Below, one piece after another: positions 6,998 through 15,300 of a stretch of DNA of 34,898 nucleotides (within the stretch, counting starts at the first letter, position 1; each line of letters starts with the position of its first letter). This DNA is from Candidatus Kaiserbacteria bacterium (GTDB taxonomy: Bacteria > Patescibacteriota > Minisyncoccia > Phycocordibacterales > UBA918): positions 1-34,898 of the forward strand of contig JAGQME010000005.1 of NCBI GenBank assembly GCA_020428795.1, written 5' to 3'. Below the pieces are notes generated by a model, which saw only the letters and a program-made list of their open reading frames with translations, searched no databases and was not told the origin of the DNA. The position numbers and the translations under genes are program-made.

Positions 6998-8038
6998 TTA
7001 GTGTCCAGTCTTTTGATTAAAAAACCTAGACATGGCGGTCACTTGTTCGACCAGCGTATGAGTGTAACTAGTCTCATTGTCGTACCAAGCCAAAACCTTC
7101 ACTAGATTGCCGTCAACGACTCTGGTCATAGACAAATCAGCAATTGAAGCAAAACGGGCACCAATAATATCAGAGGATACCACCGGCTCATTAGTAACCG
7201 CAAATAAATTACTCCATTCATTACTGGCGGCGGCATCTGTTAAAGCTTTATTAACCGCTTCGACAGTAGTTGGCTCTGACGAGATAAAGGTAACATCTAC
7301 AATCGAACCAACCGGTACCGGTACCCGCATCGCAATACCATCAAATTTATTGACTAGATCGGTATGAACCAAAGTAGTAGCAATCGCTGCTCCGGTTGAA
7401 GTTGGAATGATGTTTTGCGCAGCGGTTCTACCCAATCTAAAATCTTTGGTCTTCGGGGCATCTACCACCGACTGCGAAGCTGTGTAGGCGTGAACTGTGT
7501 TCAAGACTGCCTTTTCGATACCGATAGCACTCTTTAGGATAGCAATCAAAGGACTGACCGAATTGGTGGTACAAGAGGCATTAGAAGAAATATCGCAGGC
7601 CGTCAATCGATCATCATTAACCCCCATCAAGACCGTGGCTCCTGTAATACCAACCGCCGAGGCATCGTCTTTAACCGGCGCCGAGATAATCACTCTTTTA
7701 GCGCCAGCATCGAGATGGGCCTTTGATTTTTCATAGCTGGCAAAAAAGCCAGTGGACTCGACCACAATATCGATATCCATCTTACCCCAAGGTAAAGAAG
7801 CTGGGTCTCGCTCACTCAAAACAGTAATCTCATTACCGTTTACTATCAGCTTTTTATCACCAGTAGCAACCTCAAAACCAGCCCGTCCGTAAGCAGTATC
7901 ATACTGAAGTAGATAAGCTAAATTTTCAATATCACCAAGATCATTGATTGCTACAATATCAAAATCCGGATTATCGTAGGCCATTTTGAAAAAGGTTCTT
8001 CCGATTCTACCTAGACCATTAATTGCGACTCTTGCCAT
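6998..8038 (-). CDS. gap: Glyceraldehyde-3-phosphate dehydrogenase, type I
   Basis: Oxidises glyceraldehyde-3-phosphate to 1,3-bisphosphoglycerate with NAD(P)+. The 346-residue protein has the Rossmann motif INGLGRIGRTFF (6-17) with INDLGD (31-36) at the end of the second strand, the catalytic SSNASCTTN with Cys156, and TVHAYTASQ with the base-pair His183. VDGNLVKVLAWYDNETSYTH near the C terminus is also canonical. It is the first gene of the pentose/triose-phosphate run and receives the erythrose/xylulose-derived triose phosphate made by transketolase. The ATG at 8038 is the first in frame that begins the dinucleotide-binding strand; a -10 box lies about 35 nt upstream. Confidence 0.96.
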   Translation of the reverse strand: MARVAINGLGRIGRTFFKMAYDNPDFDIVAINDLGDIENLAYLLQYDTAYGRAGFEVATGDKKLIVNGNEITVLSERDPASLPWGKMDIDIVVESTGFFASYEKSKAHLDAGAKRVIISAPVKDDASAVGITGATVLMGVNDDRLTACDISSNASCTTNSVSPLIAILKSAIGIEKAVLNTVHAYTASQSVVDAPKTKDFRLGRTAAQNIIPTSTGAAIATTLVHTDLVNKFDGIAMRVPVPVGSIVDVTFISSEPTTVEAVNKALTDAAASNEWSNLFAVTNEPVVSSDIIGARFASIADLSMTRVVDGNLVKVLAWYDNETSYTHTLVEQVTAMSRFFNQKTGH

Positions 8039-8068
8039 AGAAAATGCATTTATTATTGCTAACTTTTA

Positions 8069-8100
8069 CCGTAGTATACGGCACTTATGTATTTTCTAAA
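8069..8100 (-). promoter_or_regulatory. Candidate gap promoter with overlapping dyad
   Basis: Minus strand TTTAGA (8100-8095), 16-nt spacer, TATACT (8078-8073); predicted leader about 28 nt. The -10 lies inside a small dyad, CCGTA-3 nt-TACGG (8069-8081), which could be an operator. The -35 overlaps the stop region of the upstream FN3 gene, so read-through from that operon is also possible. Confidence 0.45.
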
Positions 8101-9668
8101 GGTATTTTATCCTCACCATCATTTCTTCTCTTTAATAAGATCATTATAAAAATCATCAAACTGGCTAGAATCAATACAAACATAAACCAGTAATACCACC
8201 GACCAATATCTATCGTATTTAAGGCAGTCAACCCACCATCCTCCGCACCCAGTAAACGCAAACCGCCATCAAAGGTAACTAGCTCATTAGTGTTTACATC
8301 AAAAATGGTAAACGACACACCATAAAGACCCAGATCAGTTAGAGGAGCCAGCCTAGCTTCGTAATACAAAAAATCCTCAGTCGCTCTCATTAAAAAAGAG
8401 AAAGTTTTTGTCTGATCAAGGGGGTGAGTTAAAGTGACAGTAATAACTTTTAATCGCTGTGGAAAGAGATCATAAGGAATCCGTAAAGTCAGTGGCTCTA
8501 GAGCCTTAGCCGACAATTCTCCTTTGGTCATTTTGTTCAAAACATTATTCTGCCAAATCTCTACATCTGAAAAAGTGGCTTTTATATCTGACCGGCCACT
8601 GTTTGATGTGGAGCTAGTGGTGGTTGAGACTTCTGTTGGAATAAACCCAAAACCCGCTTTCCTTACCATACTAATAGCACCGGAAGAATAGTTACCATTT
8701 GAGTCATAAGTATAAATCGTATAATACTGAACTTCTTCTGAGTTTAGAGCACCTTCGTCCAAAAATTCTGCCTTAGTCCCTTCGTAGACCAAAAATCCAT
8801 CATAGGGGTCAACCGGGAAAAAGTGATGATTTCGTAATATTCTGACGTAGGCAAAATCATCATCAGTGGGATTATCCCAACTTAACAATACATCGTCATC
8901 AAGAGCGGTGGTTTTAAAATTAGAGACGTTGGTTGGGGCTTCAGTATCAGGCAAAGAGTTCGTCTTAAAATAACCACTCTTAAGTAAAAATTCTTTGCCG
9001 AACCGATCATAACCGAATAATTCATACTTATAATCAGTTGCCGACTCTAGTTGTAATAGTGAGGTACTGTGTTTTTTCTGAAAGACCTCGCCCTTCAATA
9101 TAGCTTCGTCGTATGAACTATTTTTTCCATATCGCAAAACAAACTGGGCCGGTAGGTTTGTAGTAAATTCAAAATTAGCCCCATTGGTACTCAGTGTAAT
9201 AAGAAAAGAATCTAATTTAAGAGAAACCTTTGTGCTATTGCTAACCGTACTAGAGGCGGGATCATTATCAGGCGGCACCACCGGAACAGCGTAAGTGGTA
9301 GTAGATACAGCTACTGAAGAGCTGGAAAAATTATTCGAAGCATCAAAAGCGACTACTGTATAGGAATAAGTTGTACTAGCCGTTAAACCAATATCTGAAT
9401 AAGTGGTTAATGACGTGGTAGCAATCTGAACCAAATCTCTAAACAATTGATAACCAACCACACCAACATTATCGCTGGAGGCCCCCCAAGTTATATCGAT
9501 CTGAGTTTGCGCAATTGGCGTGGCAGTCACTGGCGACGGGACAGTCGGTGACATATTATCACTACCAACCAAAGTACGGACAGTGAAATCATTTGAAACC
9601 GCCCCTACCACTGTCGGCCCTAAGCCTAATAACAAAACAATAACGGATAAAATAAACCTAATCATCAT
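8085..9668 (-). CDS. Membrane-anchored fibronectin type III-like surface protein
   Basis: No specific family recognised. The 527 residues have a signal peptide (MMIRFILSVIVLLLGLGPTV, cut near 23), then NDFTVR. There are three Ig/FN3-like beta domains: about 40-126 (DITWGASSDNVGVVGYQLFR, then YTVVAFDASNN, a standard FN3 pattern), about 145-236, and about 240-337 (VLLSWDNPTDDDFAYVRILR). A further beta-rich domain runs at 365-475, and a C-terminal membrane helix at about 491-512 is followed by a KRRND-type basic cytoplasmic tail. The protein would therefore be displayed outside and held by its C terminus. Its start overlaps the stop of the preceding gene by 4 nt (ATGA), so translation is probably coupled. 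It is the last gene of the WxL-like/DUF916-like operon. Likely role: cell-surface structure or adhesion, inferred. Confidence 0.75.
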   Translation of the reverse strand: MMIRFILSVIVLLLGLGPTVVGAVSNDFTVRTLVGSDNMSPTVPSPVTATPIAQTQIDITWGASSDNVGVVGYQLFRDLVQIATTSLTTYSDIGLTASTTYSYTVVAFDASNNFSSSSVAVSTTTYAVPVVPPDNDPASSTVSNSTKVSLKLDSFLITLSTNGANFEFTTNLPAQFVLRYGKNSSYDEAILKGEVFQKKHSTSLLQLESATDYKYELFGYDRFGKEFLLKSGYFKTNSLPDTEAPTNVSNFKTTALDDDVLLSWDNPTDDDFAYVRILRNHHFFPVDPYDGFLVYEGTKAEFLDEGALNSEEVQYYTIYTYDSNGNYSSGAISMVRKAGFGFIPTEVSTTTSSTSNSGRSDIKATFSDVEIWQNNVLNKMTKGELSAKALEPLTLRIPYDLFPQRLKVITVTLTHPLDQTKTFSFLMRATEDFLYYEARLAPLTDLGLYGVSFTIFDVNTNELVTFDGGLRLLGAEDGGLTALNTIDIGRWYYWFMFVLILASLMIFIMILLKRRNDGEDKIPLENT

Positions 9669-10423
9669 AGCGGAATAGCGGTTACGGTGGTGGTAGCGAT
9701 GTACAAGCCCGGTGGTAGGTTGACCACTCCCCCAATACCAACCCTGAAGTGGATAGTCGTGGTAGCGCCGTTTGGATGATTGGCATCACTATCAGTAGCT
9801 ATCATTTCCGTTGTAGTAGCCAAACCGTCCCAACAGGCCAACGCCGTATTGCCGGTATCAGTATTACAATCCGCCCCATCATCTAAGAAACGACTGGCTA
9901 CATCGATTCCCTCCGGTGAATAACCAAAATGTGCGTCTGTGTCACCGGTTGCAAAAACAAAGTCCGGATCACCCAAGGGTACGTAATCAGCAATAAAATT
10001 AGCTCCGCTTTGCATGGCTGGCGAATCAACACTTGAAATATACAAAGCATAACCCGACGGACTATCGGTAGTGACAGTTATAGTAGCCGAGGCGTTACTG
10101 GTACCACCGGTTACACCACCTAAATCACCCAAGAAAGTGGTAGTGGCACCGGATATAGCTATGTAAACCTCTTGCATTTGCTGATAGCCAGCTCTAAGTG
10201 AATAAGTTGCACTATCACTTGGTCCGGTAGCAATTTCTCCGGCCGTAGACTCTAATTCGTAATTGGTAGAAGTAGAAAAGCCACCACCAACATTTATACT
10301 ATCGCTTTGGATTTGGTAAGAATTACTCTGCATGACTTGAGCTCGGACAACATTCATCCCATAAAATAACACCGGCAAAAGCAGTACCGTTAGAACAGAT
10401 GTGTCAAGAAGACGCCAAAGCAT
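9665..10423 (-). CDS. Secreted WxL-like beta-sandwich surface protein
   Basis: Secreted 252-residue protein with a signal peptide at about 1-28 (cut near VRAQ). Residues 34-80 (SNSYQIQSDSINVGGG, then STNYELESTAGE, then TYSLRAGYQQ) form a small repeat-like domain seen in many bacterial surface proteins. Residues 87-252 are paralogous to the protein at 11532-12230: both share GGxxGGTS, a SGYALYISS/DGYNMTIHF strand, a Cys pair just before a Trp (C186 and C197W here), GATTTIxFRVG and a C-terminal Y-x-A-T-x-T-x-T strand. That last strand resembles the end of Gram-positive WxL domains, although the WxL tripeptides themselves are not clear. With the DUF916-like neighbour this suggests a WxL-type cell-wall-associated complex; inferred. 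Confidence 0.7.
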   Translation of the reverse strand: MLWRLLDTSVLTVLLLPVLFYGMNVVRAQVMQSNSYQIQSDSINVGGGFSTSTNYELESTAGEIATGPSDSATYSLRAGYQQMQEVYIAISGATTTFLGDLGGVTGGTSNASATITVTTDSPSGYALYISSVDSPAMQSGANFIADYVPLGDPDFVFATGDTDAHFGYSPEGIDVASRFLDDGADCNTDTGNTALACWDGLATTTEMIATDSDANHPNGATTTIHFRVGIGGVVNLPPGLYIATTTVTAIPL

Positions 10424-10437
10424 ATAAATTTATTATA

Positions 10438-11517
10438 TCACTTTCGCTTAAACTCAAATCGAGTAAATATATATCTAAGTAAAAATAGTATCGTAAACAA
10501 AACCAAGAAACCAACACTAAGTAATTTCCACGGCAATACCCAAAATACGATTGAGGCTTCATCTACAATATCATCATAACCACGATTGATGTAAGCCTTA
10601 GCAGTATAACGCCCGATCAAAAAATCCCGACTCCAAGTAAACTCACGCAATCTAACCGAATCCGGCAAGGCAAACCATGGTGTTAATTCTTGATAACCAA
10701 CCTCATCACCAATCATATTAAAAACCCTCATCTCGCCGTAAGGATTAAGGTGTACGGAACCGGTGTTTTCATAAACCAAAGTAAAATCTATATTAGGTTT
10801 AGTAAACACAGTCTGATTTCCTTTGGTAGAAAATTCTTTAAGACTACCGTCAGCCAATTCTTCCCCTGGGGACTTGATAAAGAATAAAGCTCCAATCCGA
10901 CTAACAATCGGAGTGGATGGTGCCACTGTCTCGTCGCCCTCTGAACCTTTTTGGGTCACGGTTGATATGACCACTGTTCCGTAATGACCGCCTGGTTCAG
11001 CGTCGGCGGGTAAAGTAATAGTGACCGGAATAATCGCCTTTTTAGCGTGCTCCAAATCAAACTCCATGTACGGAATTTCTAAATAATCCTTTAGGGTATA
11101 AGGTCCCCTCTGATCACCAAGCAACATCACTGATTGTTCACCCGATTCAGAACCAGCCACATCTTCAAACTCCAACCTAAACCGTTTAGTCTCACCCATT
11201 CTGTTTGACACGTTTAGAGCCACGGTAGTTGATTCTCCGGGTGATAACTCCACTTCAAATTTTCCCGGCCCAACCACAAAGTCACGGTACACATTATCGT
11301 TTATAAGCGACTCCCTTTTGTAAGTATCACCAGATGGTTGATTGCTAAGTGACAGGCCGGTGGTGGTGGCTGACCCATTATCATCATTAACCAATTCAAG
11401 CTCAGTTTCACTTGAAAGCTCTTCTGAAAACACACTTAAAGGCGATAAACCGATAAGTGTGTAAAGCAGTATTGTAAACAACAATAGAAAACTGATTCTA
11501 CGAGCCGAAAATTCCAT
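10438..11517 (-). CDS. DUF916-like (WxL-interacting) membrane-anchored surface protein
   Basis: Residues 1-32 are a signal peptide. Residues about 75-190 (FVVGPGKFEVELSPGESTTV, then LNVSNRMGETKRFRLEFEDV, then PGGHYGTVVIS) match the Ig-like layout of DUF916 (WxL-interacting protein) domains, including the PxxxxPGxS/T-like strand and the final GHYG strand. Residues 200-320 are a second beta domain (IGALFFIKSPGE, then VYENTGSVHLNPYGEM) comparable to the domain that follows DUF916 in Gram-positive Csc proteins. A membrane helix at about 330-352 and a RFEFKRK tail end the protein. It lies between two WxL-like paralogues with 14-nt gaps on both sides, which is the expected arrangement for WxL/WxLIP partners. 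Assignment to DUF916 is from pattern only. Confidence 0.68.
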   Translation of the reverse strand: MEFSARRISFLLLFTILLYTLIGLSPLSVFSEELSSETELELVNDDNGSATTTGLSLSNQPSGDTYKRESLINDNVYRDFVVGPGKFEVELSPGESTTVALNVSNRMGETKRFRLEFEDVAGSESGEQSVMLLGDQRGPYTLKDYLEIPYMEFDLEHAKKAIIPVTITLPADAEPGGHYGTVVISTVTQKGSEGDETVAPSTPIVSRIGALFFIKSPGEELADGSLKEFSTKGNQTVFTKPNIDFTLVYENTGSVHLNPYGEMRVFNMIGDEVGYQELTPWFALPDSVRLREFTWSRDFLIGRYTAKAYINRGYDDIVDEASIVFWVLPWKLLSVGFLVLFTILFLLRYIFTRFEFKRK

Positions 11518-11531
11518 CCCTTGATTTTAGA

Positions 11532-12230
11532 TTAGTTCTCAGTCGCAGTCAATGTAGCAGTAGCGGTGTAATAGTCTTCTGGTACCGCTGGTGAAGGGTT
11601 GGCATCTACACCGACTCTAAAAGCAATAGTAGTCGTAGCTCCAGTAGCTGGTGTAGCGTTTAGACGATTAACTATCGTAACTGGCGTTGTGGCATTGGCG
11701 GCACCATACCAACAACTACCAAGCGTTGGAGTACCAGCACCGTTATTACAAGTAGTATTTACTTCAAAACGTTGTACCGCATCGGCTGTATCGGTTGGAT
11801 AAGCGGTGTAGGCAAAACCGGCTGTACCGGTTGGTACAATAAAGTTTACATCTGGATTACCGGCCACAGCTGGAGCATAATTGGCAATAGAACCACCTTG
11901 AGTTTCACCCAACATAGCCGTGGTACTAGCAAAATGAATAGTCATATTATAGCCATCAATATTGTTGGTTAGTACCGCCACCGTAGTCGTTCCCTGTGAG
12001 GTACCACCAAGCAAACCTCCAATCGAACCAGCCATAACAACATTATCGGCCGGATTGATGAAAGAGATCTCACCGGTGATCTGCTGTCTAATCGTGAAGT
12101 CATTAGTCGCTGAAGCCGCTGTCATCACCGTTGGTTCAAGAGTCAAAAAAGTGGCGAACAACAAGGCGCTTATTAGGACCGCCGCTACAAAAGCTTTCTG
12201 GGCAGAATTTTTAACAATTAAGGGTTTCAT
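11532..12230 (-). CDS. Secreted WxL-like beta-sandwich surface protein (paralogue)
   Basis: First gene of the four-gene surface operon, 232 residues. A signal peptide covers about 1-41 (AFVAAVLISALLFATFLTL, then TAASA), and the mature protein begins near NDFTIRQQ, echoing NDFTVR in the FN3-like protein at 8085. The rest is Thr/Ala/Gly-rich beta structure (GGLLGGTSQGTTTVAVLTNN, then DGYNMTIHF) with a Cys pair (C161 and C173W), ATTTIAFRVG and the terminal strand DYYTATATLTATEN. It has no membrane anchor or sortase-type signal, so it presumably binds the DUF916-like partner or the wall non-covalently. A -10 box (TATAAT, 12269-12264) lies 33 nt upstream. Confidence 0.72.
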   Translation of the reverse strand: MKPLIVKNSAQKAFVAAVLISALLFATFLTLEPTVMTAASATNDFTIRQQITGEISFINPADNVVMAGSIGGLLGGTSQGTTTVAVLTNNIDGYNMTIHFASTTAMLGETQGGSIANYAPAVAGNPDVNFIVPTGTAGFAYTAYPTDTADAVQRFEVNTTCNNGAGTPTLGSCWYGAANATTPVTIVNRLNATPATGATTTIAFRVGVDANPSPAVPEDYYTATATLTATEN

Positions 12231-12263
12231 AATAATTTATACTACTTCTAACAATTAATACTT

Positions 12264-12269
12264 ATTATA
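12264..12269 (-). promoter_or_regulatory. -10 box of the WxL-like surface operon
   Basis: Minus strand TATAAT (12269-12264) in the context TTAGTATAATAAG, 33 nt before the ATG at 12230; no convincing -35. The 106-nt gap to the giant gene upstream holds no clear terminator, so read-through from that gene is possible. Confidence 0.5.
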
Positions 12270-12336
12270 CTAATAATTTGTCTGATTTTTCTGGCTTTTT
12301 ACGATCTAGTGGGGATAGTTCCTTTAGTTTTTTTGC

Positions 12337-15300
12337 CTATATACCGCCTCCTCCTCCCCCTCCACCGCCACCTGCTTGGTGATAAACACGCACTTCAATC
12401 GCATCTAGACGCATTGTGTTACTACTTGGTTGGGCAGTAACTCGAACTCTAAAATAGGTGTTACCAAACTCTGCTGGTGTCCAAGCGTGACTCCAGGTAT
12501 CGGCCGGCCCACCAACCAAGTACACTATGTCACTACCTGATACCACTGGCGTGGCTTTGGTAGACGAGTAGGATGATCCACCGTCCCATGATAGGGCTAC
12601 ATCAATGGTACCAGCAGCGGTGCTACCTGAGGCATCGACTTTCACTTCGACTCCAGTCACCGTATTGCTACCCGGAATACTAAGACCAAATCCACCATAT
12701 GACTGCGCAACTGCCGTGGCAGCCGTGGCATAGACGCCATCTGAATCATAGGCGTTAGCTGGATTAGTCCAGTTATTATCTGGATCACCGTTACTACTTG
12801 GTTTGAAGAAGTTCGGGTTGGCAACAATATTCTCTCCTTCAACTTCTTCTCCCACTTCGCCACCACCACCTTCGCCACCACCACCAACATCGCCGTCACC
12901 AGCTGGTGGTGCACCACCGATTTGGGCAGTCGAACCGCCGCCACCTCCTCGATACCCGCCACGGGTGTGTTGAATCGAATCAACCGTGCCAGTCACGCCG
13001 ACCGCAGTAGCTGGTCTAATATCTGCCGGATAGAGTCGGATAGTGACCGCCTCACCATTCTGTATAGTGTTGGTATCGCCAACCACGATGTACTGCTTGG
13101 TGCTGGTGGCGTAGTAGGCGGTACTGAAGGTAATGGTGCCCGATTGCCCACTAAGAGCAATGACACCACTGCCGCCTATTTGCACATCGCCGCCATCGAG
13201 GTCGCCATCTTCATTCACGTCCCAGTACAGTTTGGTATTGCTTATTGAAGACTCAGAGAAACCGCCGTAGGCACCGGTCAACCTCAGTACCGTACTTTCT
13301 ATCTGGGTGTCATTGGTGGTGCTAGCAGACATTTCAAACGCAAACAGTGGCTCTTGGGTCTTGTTTTGGTAGGAGAATATATTGCTGACCTGCCCTGTGG
13401 TGTGGTCATCAAGTACGTAGGTTTGCGATCCGCCGAGTGTCCAATTGGTGTTATTTCCACCATCATAACAAGTAGCCGAACAATCAATTGGCGTATTGGT
13501 GGCGCTGATGTTGTTTGAATCCTGTACGATTAACGTATCAATGTCGAACGAATTCCACGGGTCGATTCGCCACTGTGTACCCGGCTCAGTAGAGCGCACC
13601 GAGAGAAACTGATTACCGGTGGTGGTGCCTTGGAGTTGAAGGTAATTAAGGACCTCAATGGTGTCACCAGCACCGATGGTAAGGGTATAAGAAGTAGTGA
13701 CTTGTTTGATAAGGTTCCAAAATGTAGTAGTAGCTGCAGCGTCAAAGGTTTGATTACCAACAGCAAAGGTAACTTCGCCATACTCATGCTCAAAGGAGCC
13801 GTCGATGGTCACATTTTTCTCAAAATCTAGATATTTCGAAGAAACCAAAGTGGTATTTGAAGCTACGATGACGTCGTCAAAGAAGTCAGCGTACCCCGAA
13901 CTAGTAGTGGCTTCAAAAGATATGTATACGTCATCTTGATAGTCGTAGAAATCAGCGTTGCCTATATCAATCGAGCCAGTGGTTGAAGCGTGTTGGATTC
14001 TAACGGTGTCTTCGTAGAGATCTATTCCGGAGATAGTATTCTGACCAGACGATGGGCCGGTAGTGATGGTGCTCGCAACCACATCTTCCCCGTCCGCAAA
14101 CACCGTCATCGGCGTATCTGGGCCGAGGCCACCATCCGCATACGCTCCAGTGGTACCACCAGAACCAGGTAGGGCCACAAACTTGCCTTGGCCGTAGGCC
14201 ATGGTAAACCAACCATCGCTGCCCGGAGCAGTACGGCCAGTCCAATTCTCACCATCAGGAGAAGTCATAAAGCGGTACGTACCATCGCTCGCAGTGGCGA
14301 TAAATAAACCGTTAACGAATTCAACACCCTGCCAGGTATTAGCTTCGGCGGCTGAAGCGGTTGACCAACTGGTACCATCATCGGAATACATGACACGGTT
14401 AGTACCATCACGTGAGACCGCTACGAAGCGGCCGTTGCCGTAGGTGACGGATACCCAGGTGTTGTACTCAGCTTCAGTGCGGGCGGTCCAGTTGATGCCA
14501 TCGGGTGAGGTCATGACTAATTCCCCGCTCCCACTACCACAAGAGGTAGTGGCACCACAGGCAACCGCTACGAACAATCCTTCACCATAAGTAATACTAC
14601 GCCAGTAGTTGGTTTCGGCGGCGGTAGCGCTGGTCCAAGTTTCTCCAAGATCATCGGAATACATCACCGCCCCATTGCGACCGACGGCCACAAACCGGCC
14701 GTTGGCGTAGGCGACGTCAAACCAATACTCGCTATCGTATGAGGTACTTCGTGACGTCCAGTTGATGCCATCTGGTGAGGTCATAACGGTGTCGGTTAGT
14801 ACGTTACCGTTACCAACCGCTACGAACGTGCCGCCACCGTAGGTGAGGTTTTTCCAGCCGTTATTAACGGTCTCGGCGGCCGTACGTCCAGTCCAGGTAA
14901 TACCATCTTCTGAGGTCACCACTTGATTGCTAACACCATCCTCAGCCACGCCGACAAACAGACCTTTGCCGTAGACGAGACCACGCCAACTATTGCCGGT
15001 CATTGAGCCGGTACTGCTCCAACTCTCTCCGCCAGTACTACCAGTCACACTAAAACTAAAGTCCCCACTCCCATCACTGGTGGTTGTCTGCACACTCGGG
15101 GTTGAGGTACCAATGGCAAGAGCAATGGTTTTGCCGGTGGTAATAGGTGTTGAACCATCGCTCTCGTAAAGGGTGCCGGAAATAGTTATACCTGAGCTAC
15201 TAAGTTCAGCTGAAAATACCGCCAAACCAAGACTGCCTTCGAGTCCACTACCGCTCCAGGAGAGTGTGGTTGAGGCAGTACCGGATACGGTAGTGCTGGC

